From positions 1-60,514 of the forward strand of contig JAEPOJ010000023.1 of assembly GCA_017642965.1 (NCBI GenBank): a stretch of 60,514 nt of DNA, in the 5' to 3' direction. Shown in pieces: positions 1 to 8,519 of this stretch; position 1 is the stretch's first letter; each line of letters opens with the position of its first letter. The notes beneath the pieces are model-generated. The model saw only the letters and a list, made by a program, of their open reading frames with translations. It was not told where the DNA came from and ran no database searches. The stretch comes from Phycisphaerales bacterium (GTDB taxonomy: Bacteria; Planctomycetota; Phycisphaerae; Phycisphaerales; UBA1924). The position numbers and the translations under genes were made by a program.

Positions 1-374
1 AAGTTGCCGTCGATGATCTCGATCTGATCCCCCAGCCCCGCGTTCCTGCTGAGTTTGCGGTTGCGCTCGTTCTCCGCTTCCGAGAGGTTGATGCAGGTGA
101 CCATGCATCCGAACCGCTTTGCGATCTTGCGTGCGGCTCCGCCGTAGCCGGAGCCGATGTCCAGCACGTGGGCATCCTTGTGGATCGACACGAGCCGCCT
201 GAGCATGTGTTCCACGGTGCGCTCGCTCGCCTCGCGGATGCGCTCGTCGTCGGTTTCGTAGATCCCGATATGGATGTCCTCACCGCCCCACACTCGTTCG
301 TAGAAGCGGTCGGCATCGTCGCTGTTGTAGTAGTCTCTCGCGATCTGGGTTGCTTCGTCATAGCCGGTGGTCAT
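1..374 (-). CDS. Sarcosine/dimethylglycine N-methyltransferase, partial (C-terminus beyond window)
   Basis: SAM-dependent methyltransferase expected to add the last methyl groups in the glycine to sarcosine to dimethylglycine to betaine pathway, in the cytoplasm. The visible N-terminus begins MTTGYDEATQIARDYYNSDD, and the SAM-binding motif I reads VLDIGSGYGGAARKIAKRFG, followed by a conserved CINLSEAENERN stretch typical of SDMT enzymes. The ATG overlaps the stop of the upstream glycine/sarcosine methyltransferase gene by four bases (ATGA at 371-374), so the two are translationally coupled. The 3' part lies outside the window. The pairing with GSMT is the main support for the specific substrate; from the sequence alone it could be another small-molecule methyltransferase. 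Confidence 0.82.
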   Translation of the reverse strand, partial: MTTGYDEATQIARDYYNSDDADRFYERVWGGEDIHIGIYETDDERIREASERTVEHMLRRLVSIHKDAHVLDIGSGYGGAARKIAKRFGCMVTCINLSEAENERNRKLSRNAGLGDQIEIIDGN

Positions 375-1225
375 GCGTTGCTCCCTTGGATCTCGGGAAG
401 ACTGTCGTAGGACTTCTCCGCAATGTGCACGTAGAAGTCCGGGTCCTCCTCCTTGAATGTCTCCTTGAAGTCGGCGACGGTGGTGATGTTCTGAAAGCCC
501 ACCTCGTTCATAATGCGCCGGGTGTAGTCGACCCGGAGGGGGAACATGTTCAGGTGGTACTCCGAGCCGTCCTCGAAGCTGTACTTGAACCGGCAGAGCC
601 CCTCGTCGACGTGCTCGGGCTCGGCCGTGACCTGGTCGCCGCAGTAGTAGTACTTGTGCTTTGAGTTGAAGCCGTTGTCGAGAATGCCGTCGTAGTTGCG
701 CTGATCGAGCACCAGGAACCCGTCGTGTTTCAGGGCGGCGTAGAACTCCGCGAGCGCCTTGCGACGGTCCCGCTCGCTGAAGAGGTGCGTGAACGAGTTG
801 CCGAGGCAGATGACCGCGTCGAACCGCCCGAGCACGTCACGGTTGAGCCAACGCCAATCCGCGTGTCGTGTGCGGAGCACGTGCCCGCGTTTGCGACCGT
901 TCTCAAAGGCCTTGGCGAGCATGTAGGGGCTGCCGTCGACGCTCACGACATCAAAGCCCGCCTCGATCAGGCGGATCGAATGGAAGCCGGTGCCCGTGGC
1001 AACATCGAGGACGCGCTTCGCGCCTCGTTTGCGGAGCTCTTCGATGAAGAACGATCCCTCGGACTTCGCCCGCTGATCCCAGTCGATGAGGTTGTCCCAC
1101 TTCTCCACGAACCCGCGCACATACTCGTCGGTGTACTTGTTCGTGTCGCGCACCTGGCTGGGGTCGGCGCCGTAGTCTTGCTCCCTGTACTCAAGGAGCG
1201 ACTCTTGGTTCTTTGTCTTTGTCAT
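371..1225 (-). CDS. gsmt: Glycine/sarcosine N-methyltransferase
   Basis: A 284-residue class I SAM methyltransferase that would methylate glycine to sarcosine and dimethylglycine, the first steps of betaine osmolyte synthesis. Motif I is VLDVATGTGFHSIRL, followed by the acidic VSVDGS loop and a DAVICLGNSFTHLF segment that is characteristic of the glycine N-methyltransferase family; the conserved LDQRNYDGIL stretch follows. Length fits the bacterial GSMT family (about 260-285). It overlaps SDMT downstream by four bases. Upstream lies a 249-base gap with no clear promoter that I can assign. The pair suggests osmotic stress tolerance and a saline habitat. Confidence 0.85.
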   Translation of the reverse strand: MTKTKNQESLLEYREQDYGADPSQVRDTNKYTDEYVRGFVEKWDNLIDWDQRAKSEGSFFIEELRKRGAKRVLDVATGTGFHSIRLIEAGFDVVSVDGSPYMLAKAFENGRKRGHVLRTRHADWRWLNRDVLGRFDAVICLGNSFTHLFSERDRRKALAEFYAALKHDGFLVLDQRNYDGILDNGFNSKHKYYYCGDQVTAEPEHVDEGLCRFKYSFEDGSEYHLNMFPLRVDYTRRIMNEVGFQNITTVADFKETFKEEDPDFYVHIAEKSYDSLPEIQGSNA

Positions 1226-1421
1226 GTCGTCGATCTTGGCTTGTGAACAAAAACTGTGTGTGTATGTCGTCAGCTGTATGATGTGAACAAGGCGAGCGTT
1301 CGCACGCCTATAAAGAGACTATGGGCTCGATCGCTCAGGAACAAACCAGATCTGGGGGTTTCCTCAAGACTCGCATCATTCGGTGATCTGTTCATGCAAG
1401 CTTCACCGAGCGGGGCGCAAG

Positions 1422-1450
1422 AAAAACGGCGTGCGCCCGGGCGCACGCCG
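1422..1450 (-). terminator. Rho-independent terminator of the symporter operon
   Basis: A perfect 24-base GC palindrome at 1427-1450 (12-base arms centred on CCCGGG) is followed on the minus strand by a run of five T residues (1426-1422). It lies 25 bases past the stop of the symporter gene, exactly where an intrinsic terminator would be. Confidence 0.88.
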
Positions 1451-1474
1451 ATTAAAGAGCAAACACAGCGCGAA

Positions 1475-3379
1475 CTAATCGCCTTGCACGGGCGGCGGCA
1501 CGTTCATCTCGTGCGCCTCGCCGGCACCCTTGGGCACGCGGATGTCCTCGATCAGGTCCTGGATATCCTGCGGCGGTGCCTTGGTGAACATGCTGATCAC
1601 GATCGCCACGACGAAGTTGATGAGCATGCCGATCGAGCCGATGCCCTCGGGCGAGATGCCGAAGAGCCAGTACTCGGACTTGTCTCCGCCCGGCTCCCAG
1701 GCCGTGATCGCGCTGAGCAGCCCATTGGCCCAGTTGAACTTGTACATGATGATGTAGATACCGGTGAACAGGATGCCCGTGATCATGCCCGCGACGATGC
1801 CCTCGCGGCTCGCACGCTTGGAGAAAATCCCGAGCATGATGCAGGGGAAGAAGCTGGACGCCGCAAGCCCGAAGGCGAGGGCGACCACCTCGGCCACGAA
1901 GCCGGGCGGGTAGATGCCGAAGTAGCCGGCGCAGATCACGCCCACCCCCGCGGCCGCCCGCGCGACCCAGAGTTCGTTCTTCTCAGTGATGTCGGGCTTG
2001 ATGACCCGCTTCATCAGGTCGTGGGACACCGCGGTCGAGATGACCAGCAGCAGGCCCGCGGCCGTCGAGAGCGCCGCGGCGAGCCCGCCCGCCGCGATCA
2101 GGCCGATGACCCAGTTCGGCAGGTTGGCGATCTGCGGGTTGGCGAGGACCATGATATCGCGATCGACATACAGCTCGTTAGGCCCTTCGCTCGGCTCGTT
2201 GGTCACACGCCGGCTGCCGTGCTCGGTGCGCCCTTCGGGGTCGTCGGACGGCGTCGCGAACGTCGGCTTGCCGGCGAACGCGGTCCCCGCGCGGTAGTCG
2301 ATCTTGCCGTCGCCGTTCTTATCAACCCACGCGAGCAGGCCCGTATCTTCCCATTCCATGAACCACTCGGGGAGGGCCTTGCCGTCGTCGCCGGCCAGCT
2401 GCGGGTCGTAGTAGGCATCGTTCACGGTTGCGATCAGGTTGGTGCGTCCGAACGCCCCCACCGCCGGGGCGGCGGTGTAGAGGATCGCGATAAAGAACAG
2501 GGCGTAAAACGCGCTCTTGCGCGCGTCACGCACCTTGGGCACCGTGTAGAAACGGATGATCACGTGCGGGAGCCCGGCCGTGCCGACCATGAGCGCGAGC
2601 GTGATCATGAAGATATCCAGCTTGGACTTGGTGCCGTCGGTGAACTCGTTGAAACCGAGCTCGGTGTTGATGGCGTCGAGCTTGTCGAGCATGCCGACGG
2701 TCTCTCCCGCGGCCAGCTGCGAGCCCACATCGCCGCCCAGCGAGCCGATGAACCCGAGCTGCGGGACCACGTTGCCCGTGAGCAGCATGGCCATGAAAAT
2801 CGCGGGGACCATGAACGCGAAGATCAGGACGCAGTACTGGGCGACCTGGGTGTAGGTGATGCCCTTCATCCCGCCCAGCACGGCGTAGACGAACACGATC
2901 GCCATGCCGATGATGACGCCGAGGTTGATGTCCACGCTGAGGAACTGCGAGAAGACAACACCCACGCCGCGCATCTGACCCGCAACATAGGTAAAGCTGA
3001 CAAAGATGGCGCAGATGACCGCGATGACGCGTGCGAACTGCGAGTAGCAGCGGTCGCCCACAAAGTCGGGGACGGTGAACTTGCCAAACTTGCGCAGGTA
3101 TGGCGCCAGCAGCAGGGCGAGCAGCACGTAGCCGCCCGTCCAGCCCATGAGGTAGACGCTGCCGTCATACCCGGCGAACGAGATGATCCCCGCCATCGAG
3201 ATGAACGACGCGGCCGACATCCAGTCCGCGCCGGTTGCCATGCCGTTGGCCAGCGGCGGCACACCCCCACCCGCGACGTAAAACTCGCTGGACGAGCCGG
3301 CGCGGCTCCACCACGCGATGCCCAGGTAGAGCGCGAAGCTCAGACCTACGATCAGGAAGGTCCATGTCTGTGCGTCCAT
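1475..3379 (-). CDS. Sodium:solute symporter, large subunit (VC_2705/ActP-like SSS family)
   Basis: A 634-residue inner-membrane Na+/solute symporter of the SSS (SLC5) family. The start reads MDAQTWTFLIVGLSFALYLG, then the conserved FYVAGGGVPPLANGMATGADWMS region of TM1-TM2, and about a dozen hydrophobic segments follow, including GLAAALSTAAGLLLVISTAV. The substrate is probably a small monocarboxylate such as acetate, inferred only from the subfamily. An extracytoplasmic insert at about residues 345-415 carries an EF-hand-like loop (DKNGDGKIDY). It starts one base after the stop of the small-subunit gene, and a strong terminator follows it. A role in osmolyte uptake is possible given the betaine genes next door but is not shown. 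Confidence 0.85.
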   Translation of the reverse strand: MDAQTWTFLIVGLSFALYLGIAWWSRAGSSSEFYVAGGGVPPLANGMATGADWMSAASFISMAGIISFAGYDGSVYLMGWTGGYVLLALLLAPYLRKFGKFTVPDFVGDRCYSQFARVIAVICAIFVSFTYVAGQMRGVGVVFSQFLSVDINLGVIIGMAIVFVYAVLGGMKGITYTQVAQYCVLIFAFMVPAIFMAMLLTGNVVPQLGFIGSLGGDVGSQLAAGETVGMLDKLDAINTELGFNEFTDGTKSKLDIFMITLALMVGTAGLPHVIIRFYTVPKVRDARKSAFYALFFIAILYTAAPAVGAFGRTNLIATVNDAYYDPQLAGDDGKALPEWFMEWEDTGLLAWVDKNGDGKIDYRAGTAFAGKPTFATPSDDPEGRTEHGSRRVTNEPSEGPNELYVDRDIMVLANPQIANLPNWVIGLIAAGGLAAALSTAAGLLLVISTAVSHDLMKRVIKPDITEKNELWVARAAAGVGVICAGYFGIYPPGFVAEVVALAFGLAASSFFPCIMLGIFSKRASREGIVAGMITGILFTGIYIIMYKFNWANGLLSAITAWEPGGDKSEYWLFGISPEGIGSIGMLINFVVAIVISMFTKAPPQDIQDLIEDIRVPKGAGEAHEMNVPPPVQGD

Positions 3380-3380
3380 G

Positions 3381-3653
3381 TCAGTCGTCCTCCCGGAAGC
3401 CGAACTTGCGATCGAGCTTGTTCATGAGCACGACGTACACCGCGATGAGGATCACGAATGTGTAGATCGAGCCCTGCTGGGCGAACCAGAAGCCGAGCTT
3501 CGCGTGCCCGATGCGGAACTGGTTGAGGTAATCGACGAAGAGGATCCCGCAGCCATAGCTGACAATGAACCAGATCGAGAGGAGGATCGCGAGGTAGGTG
3601 AGATTCGTCCGCCAATACCTTTGACGCGCATCTGTTTGCTCAGACATGCACAA
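3381..3653 (-). CDS. DUF4212 small subunit of the sodium:solute symporter
   Basis: A 90-residue protein with two predicted transmembrane helices (about residues 19-39 and 62-81) and the conserved YWRTNLTYLAILLSIWFIVSYG start of the DUF4212 family, whose members are encoded immediately before VC_2705-type symporters. The translation may begin at the second ATG (3647, MSEQTDARQRYW), since the first, MCMSEQ, lies only two codons upstream. It is separated from the large-subunit start by one base, so both are surely co-transcribed. Its exact role is not established; an accessory subunit stabilising the transporter is the usual reading. Confidence 0.85.
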   Translation of the reverse strand: MCMSEQTDARQRYWRTNLTYLAILLSIWFIVSYGCGILFVDYLNQFRIGHAKLGFWFAQQGSIYTFVILIAVYVVLMNKLDRKFGFREDD

Positions 3654-3737
3654 GCCCCTTTCAGCGTCGGAGTGAAACTGGTTTCATAAAATACCACATT
3701 CGGGTCTTCAATACGGGCCCGTATGGGTGCCGGCGAC

Positions 3738-3765
3738 AAAAAACCGCCCGGGTCTTCCCGAGCGG
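3738..3765 (-). terminator. Rho-independent terminator of the porin gene
   Basis: Nine-base arms (3744-3752 and 3757-3765, with one G-T pair) close a four-base loop and are followed on the minus strand by six T residues (3743-3738). It lies 45 bases after the porin stop and before the symporter genes, so it separates the two transcription units. Confidence 0.88.
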
Positions 3766-3809
3766 CGCAGTGTTGTGCTTCAGATCGCGTGCTTGACCAG
3801 CCCGCGTGC

Positions 3810-5024
3810 TTAGAAGATTGCCTGCATCTGGGCGCGGAAGACGAACTGCGAGTTGGCGCCCGCGTCGTCGCCCTGCCAGCCGCGACCGCCACCGCCCCAG
3901 GCACCGCTGACCTCGTCGAAGGCGATGCCCGCGTCCGCGGTGAACTTCATCGCGTGCCCGGCATAGTACTTTGTCGCACCGACCGTGAGCACGCTCAGCG
4001 TGTCTTCCATCGTCGCGCCCGGGTTCGAGACCGCGAACGCCGCGGCCTGCCCGTCGAGGTCGCCCCACTCGTAGCGGGCGAAGAGTTCGATATCGTCGGT
4101 GATGAAGACCTGTCCCTGGATCAGCGCACCGTACTGGTCGTACTCCGTGCCTCCGGGGCGTTCCTCGTAGTTCCCGATGACCGCGGCATAGACCGCCGAG
4201 CCACCCAGGCCCCACTGAAAATCGGCGGTCCACTGCGCGATCTTCGTGTCGTTCGTGTAGATGCTGGACCCGCCCGCGCCCGCAAGGGTGTCGCCGTCCT
4301 GGATGTGCCCCGCGACGCCGAGCATCATGAACGGATCCTCATCACGGAAGCTGTTGAAATCCGCTCGCTGAGACCAGTCTCCATCGAGAAGGAACTCCGC
4401 ACGCGCAGACGCGGCCCACTTGTTGCCCGGCGAGGAATCATTCCACGACCGCAATCCGTCGTTGAAGGACCCAATGAGCTTGACGCTGTCGTTCTTCCAC
4501 GTGGCCTCGACGCCCTGCCCGTAGAGCGATGCGAATCGCGCATCGAGCACGGATCGTTCGATGAAGGTCTGTTTCGTTTCGGACACGGTCCATTCGTTCC
4601 ACGTGTGGAGCTTGAACTGCCCGACCCGCAATGACAGCTGCTCGTCGATGTGCCAGTTCATCCACGCGTCCAGCAGGATCGAAGCCCCCGACCCCGTAAA
4701 ACCGAACCACATGAAGAAGTCCATGTTCGGCTCCGCGAGGTTGCCCTTGAGCCCCACGCGGGTGCGTGAGTTCACGAAACCGACGGTCAGCTCGTCCTGT
4801 GTGTCTTGCTGATCCTGGACGTCCGCGATGTAACGGAACTGCACGAACGCGATCGGGTCGATCGTCACCGCAGAGCGGCTGGTGATCAGCGAGTCGTACT
4901 CGCCCGCGTCCGCGATGATCTGCTGACGCAGGGAGAGTGACGTATCGCCGTCGCCCGCGATCGTGTGTGGTGTGATACTCGCCATGAGCGAGAGTGAGAG
5001 AAGGGTTGTGGGCAAGCCGTCCAT
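3810..5024 (-). CDS. Outer-membrane porin (phosphate-selective porin O/P-like)
   Basis: A 404-residue predicted beta-barrel protein. A signal-peptide-like N-terminus (MDGLPTTLLSLSLMASITPH) is followed by alternating amphipathic strands rich in aromatic residues, and the protein ends in phenylalanine (FRAQMQAIF), the usual outer-membrane insertion signal. Segments such as ELTVGFVNSRTRVGLKGNL and LSLRVGQFKLHTWNEW resemble OprP/OprO-type porins. A good ribosome site (AAGGAG, seven bases before ATG) supports the start. It is monocistronic, with its own terminator downstream. The substrate cannot be told from sequence. Its presence implies a diderm cell envelope. Confidence 0.75.
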   Translation of the reverse strand: MDGLPTTLLSLSLMASITPHTIAGDGDTSLSLRQQIIADAGEYDSLITSRSAVTIDPIAFVQFRYIADVQDQQDTQDELTVGFVNSRTRVGLKGNLAEPNMDFFMWFGFTGSGASILLDAWMNWHIDEQLSLRVGQFKLHTWNEWTVSETKQTFIERSVLDARFASLYGQGVEATWKNDSVKLIGSFNDGLRSWNDSSPGNKWAASARAEFLLDGDWSQRADFNSFRDEDPFMMLGVAGHIQDGDTLAGAGGSSIYTNDTKIAQWTADFQWGLGGSAVYAAVIGNYEERPGGTEYDQYGALIQGQVFITDDIELFARYEWGDLDGQAAAFAVSNPGATMEDTLSVLTVGATKYYAGHAMKFTADAGIAFDEVSGAWGGGGRGWQGDDAGANSQFVFRAQMQAIF

Positions 5025-5192
5025 GACATCGCTCCTTGATCAGAATAGTTCCTGTGCGCGGGTTGACGCCTGCTCATCGGCATCTCATCCAAGCACATAC
5101 AGAACGAGTCTGATCGGTGGGGCGAATTGCGGACAATACTCACCCTTGTTTAGGGGGCAGAGAGTAATGGCCTGTAAATGACATCTCACGTG

Positions 5193-7205
5193 TCAGTGGC
5201 TGCTGGTCACACGCAGGACTTCCTGGACGCTCGTCAAACCGGTGCTCGCCTTATTGATCCCGTCCTGACGCAGCGAGTTCATCCCACGCTCAAGGCACAT
5301 GCGGCGGAACTCAGAGACGTTGGGATTCCGGGCGATGATATCGCGGAGCTCATCGTCCACCGCAAGCATCTCATAGATGCCCACTCGACCGGAGTAGCCC
5401 GTGTTTCGGCACTTGTCGCAGCCCTTGGGCACCCAGAGCTCGTGGTTGGGCAGCCCCTGCATCTCCAGAAACTCGGCCATCTCTTCCGATGGCGCTTCCT
5501 GGGCCTTGCAGTGCTGACACAGGCGCCGCAGCAGTCGCTGTGCGAGCACACCATTGACCGCCGCACCGACCAGGAACGGCTCGAGCCCGATGTTGACGAG
5601 TCGTGTCACCGAGCTGGGCGCGTCGTTGGTGTGGAGGGTGGACAGAACAAGGTGACCGGTCAGCGCGGCCTGCACCGCGGTGTGCGCGGTCTCGTGGTCA
5701 CGGATCTCACCGAGCATGATGACGTCGGGGTCCTGACGCAGCAGCGCCTTGAGCGCCTTGGCAAACGTCATCCCGATCTTCTCGTGCGTCTGGGTCTGGG
5801 TGATTCCCTCAAGGTGATACTCGATCGGATCCTCGACCGTGGATACGTTGAGCTTCACCTTGTCGATCTGACGCAGCGACGAGTACAGCGTGGTCGTCTT
5901 ACCCGAGCCGGTCGGGCCCGTGACGAGCACGATGCCGTGCGGCTGGTGGATCTGGCCCTTCCAGATGTCGAGCGTGTGGTCGTCGAAGCCCAGGTCCTCG
6001 AGCTGCACGTTGATCGACTTGGTGTCGAGGATACGCATCACGACCTTCTCGCCGTAGCCCGAGGGCAGGGTCGAGACACGCAGGTCGAGCTTTCGCCCGC
6101 CGACCACGCAGCGGATACGCCCGTCCTGGGGCACTCGGCGCTCGGAGATATCGAGGTCCGCCATGATCTTGAGTCGCGAGACGATCGCCGCGGACATCTG
6201 CGGGGGCGGGTTCATCGATTCGAAGAGCACGCCGTCGACACGCAGGCGGACCTTGATCTTCTTCTCGCCCGGCTCGATATGGATATCCGATGCGCCTTCT
6301 TTCACCGCGTTCTGGATGATGTAGTTCACGTAGCGGATGACCGGCGACTCGCCCGCCTGCGACTCCAGATCGACGGCCTCGGCCGACTGGGTCGTGGTGA
6401 CCTCAACGTCCGCCTCGTCCACGTCGGCGAGGATCTCGGAGAGGTCCATCTCCGCCGCACTCGCACCGCCGACCATCTCGAGCGCTTTGAGCACATCGCT
6501 CGGCGTCACGATCATGACCTTGACGCTGGCGACACGCAGGCGCGAGCGGATCTCATCGATCGTGAACACGTCGCTGGGGTTCAGGGTCCCCACCACGACG
6601 CGGCTGCCCTCGGTGCGCAGCGGCACGATCATATTGGCCTGACAGAAATCCAGCCCGAGGCGCTGAAGAAGCTTGCCGTCGAAGCCGCCGTCGAGGCCCT
6701 TCTCGAGATTGATCCGCTCGAAACCAACCCCGGCGCTCTGCGCGACGACACGGAGCACCTGCTCCTCGTCCGCGCCCTGCTCGAGCAGGACCTCGACGAT
6801 GGATCTCCCCGGGGTCTGCTCGACGATCTTCTCCGCGTTGGTGATCTGCTCTGCGCTGATGCCGCCTTCCTGGATGAGCATCTCGCTGAGCGCACTGCCA
6901 GAGAACGAGCCCTCGTCGTCCTGCGGGCGGTAGACCTCGCTGACCGCGCTGGCCACGTTGACCTGGGGTGCGGATGCCCGCTTCTGAAGCACCGCTGGGT
7001 CTTCGTCGACGCTCGGCGAGTCCTCGCCGCCGTAGCGGGTCTGCGAGCTCGGCATCGAGGGGAGGGGCGAGAAGGACCCCACACGCCGGTCGAGGGTGTG
7101 TCGATCGCCGCCCTTGGTTTCTGCGCGTGGCTTGCGCGCGGCACGCTTTGGCTGATCCTCGCCGCCGACCCCCAGCTCGCTCAGGATGTCATCGATGTTT
7201 GCCAA
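5193..7205 (-). CDS. pilB: GspE/PilB-type secretion/pilus assembly ATPase
   Basis: A 670-residue hexameric cytoplasmic ATPase that would power pilus or pseudopilus assembly. Domains in order: a variable N-terminus (1-100), an MshEN-type domain (about 105-240), then the secretion ATPase core. Walker A is GPTGSGKTTT (430-439), the Walker B region is VIMLGEIRD (about 495-503), and the His box is STLHTNDA. A tetracysteine zinc motif is present at C563/C566 and C596/C599. The start is TTG. It is the last gene of the pilM-N-O-P-B operon, 24 bases after the preceding stop. It could serve the second cluster at 53-60 kb as well, which has no ATPase in view. Confidence 0.92.
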   Translation of the reverse strand: MANIDDILSELGVGGEDQPKRAARKPRAETKGGDRHTLDRRVGSFSPLPSMPSSQTRYGGEDSPSVDEDPAVLQKRASAPQVNVASAVSEVYRPQDDEGSFSGSALSEMLIQEGGISAEQITNAEKIVEQTPGRSIVEVLLEQGADEEQVLRVVAQSAGVGFERINLEKGLDGGFDGKLLQRLGLDFCQANMIVPLRTEGSRVVVGTLNPSDVFTIDEIRSRLRVASVKVMIVTPSDVLKALEMVGGASAAEMDLSEILADVDEADVEVTTTQSAEAVDLESQAGESPVIRYVNYIIQNAVKEGASDIHIEPGEKKIKVRLRVDGVLFESMNPPPQMSAAIVSRLKIMADLDISERRVPQDGRIRCVVGGRKLDLRVSTLPSGYGEKVVMRILDTKSINVQLEDLGFDDHTLDIWKGQIHQPHGIVLVTGPTGSGKTTTLYSSLRQIDKVKLNVSTVEDPIEYHLEGITQTQTHEKIGMTFAKALKALLRQDPDVIMLGEIRDHETAHTAVQAALTGHLVLSTLHTNDAPSSVTRLVNIGLEPFLVGAAVNGVLAQRLLRRLCQHCKAQEAPSEEMAEFLEMQGLPNHELWVPKGCDKCRNTGYSGRVGIYEMLAVDDELRDIIARNPNVSEFRRMCLERGMNSLRQDGINKASTGLTSVQEVLRVTSSH

Positions 7206-7229
7206 TCCAGTCCCTATCCGATTTACCGC

Positions 7230-7967
7230 TCAATCGAGCTGCTTTGTTTCTTCACCCATCGCAATCTCGAAGCGCATCCCGTCGGCCTCGATCACGACCG
7301 AACGCCCCGTGATCTTGGTGACCTTGAAGTACTCGCCGACCTTGGACCCTACAGACACGGGCTGGCCCGACACGCGGGCCGCCGGGCGGCTGCCGCCCAC
7401 GACACCCTGGAGATGGAAGCTCATCGCCTCGCTGACGACGGCATCATGGCGACGCTGACGCTCGAGCTCCAGCTCACGCTGACGCTGGAGCGCCATCCGC
7501 TCCTCCTCGCTCATGCCGGGATCGGCCTTGATGACCGGGTCCGATTTGCCCATCGCGGATGGGCGGGCGAACGGGGCGTCGACGAAGGATTCGTGCTCGC
7601 TCAGCTGCACCGCGATCGTGGACTCGTCGAGCTGGCCCATGACCTGTCCGAACCGCTTGGAGAACTCGGTGTTCTCCGACTGCGAGGTGTAATCGATCTG
7701 CGCGATCTCTTCGTCGAGCCCCGCCTTCATGCCGATGTACCGCATCGCGTAAATCACGCCGGCGCCGACCGCCACCACGGCGAGCGCGACGACCATGTGC
7801 ACGCTGACCTTCGATTCGCTCGCGGACGAGGAGATCGCGGACTCGGGCGCGTTCTTCAGAGACGGGATGCCCGTCGAGTCCTCCTGGTGCAGGTTCACGA
7901 AGATATTGCTGGATCCCTCCTGCGCGCTGCTGGAATCCATGCTGTTCGTATCGGGGTGATCATTCAC
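7230..7967 (-). CDS. PilP/GspC-like inner-membrane assembly protein
   Basis: A 245-residue bitopic protein: a polar cytoplasmic N-terminus, one transmembrane helix (about residues 55-76, VHMVVALAVVAVGAGVIYAM), a charged linker with a short helical EEERMALQRQRELELERQRR segment, and a C-terminal beta domain (FHLQGVVGGSRPAARVSGQP, then VGEYFKVTKITGRSVVIEADG) that resembles the homology region of PilP and GspC. The start is GTG with a GTGA overlap with pilO (7964-7967). By position it is the pilP equivalent, linking the PilMNO inner-membrane complex to the secretin. Similarity is structural in style rather than strong in sequence, so the name is withheld. Confidence 0.65.
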   Translation of the reverse strand: MNDHPDTNSMDSSSAQEGSSNIFVNLHQEDSTGIPSLKNAPESAISSSASESKVSVHMVVALAVVAVGAGVIYAMRYIGMKAGLDEEIAQIDYTSQSENTEFSKRFGQVMGQLDESTIAVQLSEHESFVDAPFARPSAMGKSDPVIKADPGMSEEERMALQRQRELELERQRRHDAVVSEAMSFHLQGVVGGSRPAARVSGQPVSVGSKVGEYFKVTKITGRSVVIEADGMRFEIAMGEETKQLD

Positions 7968-8509
7968 GACGGGCTCCCTTCATCGTTCTGGAAGTAGATG
8001 CTCAGCGTGAACTCCGCTTCCACTTCAACCCCCTCATCGGTGCTGTCCTTGAGGAGCAGATCGACCACGCGGGTCAGGCGTGGCAGACGCTCCAGCGCCA
8101 GCAGAAACTCGTAGAAACCCTCGAAGCTCCCGGACGTGCTCATCTTCAGCGGCTGCTCACGAAACCGGGCCGCGGCCACCGGCTTTTCGCTCTTGAGCGT
8201 CGGTGGGGTCAGGCCGGACTCGACCGCGAGCGCCGAGACCTGGCGGACGATCAGGTCGATCTCCTTGCCCGAGGGCAGCAGCGATTCCATCTCGGCGATG
8301 CGGCCGCTGATCTCTGTGTTCGCGGAGCGCAGGTCCTCGTTGCGTGCTGTCTCGATGCGGAGGGTGTTCAGGCGCTCCTTGCGGTGCTGGATCTCGGTCT
8401 TGGCCTGCTCGATCTTCTCGCTCTGCGGCTTGAACACAATGAAGTAGCTGAGGATCGGGACCATCAGCACCGCGAGAAACAAGATCAGTTCGCGTGTTGT
8501 GAACTTCAT
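7964..8509 (-). CDS. pilO: PilO-like type IV pilus alignment protein
   Basis: A 181-residue inner-membrane protein: a short cytoplasmic tail, one N-terminal transmembrane helix (about 8-26, LILFLAVLMVPILSYFIVF), a coiled coil (about 30-75) and a C-terminal ferredoxin-like periplasmic domain (SGSFEGFYEFLLALERLPRL, then VEVEAEFTLSIYF). This is the PilO plan. It follows pilN by ten bases and overlaps the next gene by four, so it is translated as part of a PilMNOP unit. It should dimerise with the PilN-like protein in the periplasm. Confidence 0.8.
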   Translation of the reverse strand: MKFTTRELILFLAVLMVPILSYFIVFKPQSEKIEQAKTEIQHRKERLNTLRIETARNEDLRSANTEISGRIAEMESLLPSGKEIDLIVRQVSALAVESGLTPPTLKSEKPVAAARFREQPLKMSTSGSFEGFYEFLLALERLPRLTRVVDLLLKDSTDEGVEVEAEFTLSIYFQNDEGSPS

Positions 8510-8519
8510 GGGGCGCTCC

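Noticed and set aside
1256..3427. A 723-codon open frame on the plus strand
   Set aside because: Antisense shadow of the sodium symporter; low-complexity, charged translation with no motif.
5178..7997. A 939-codon open frame on the plus strand
   Set aside because: It lies wholly antisense to the pilB and pilP-like genes; its Arg/His/Asp-rich translation has no domain and is the mirror of GC-rich codon use in the real genes.
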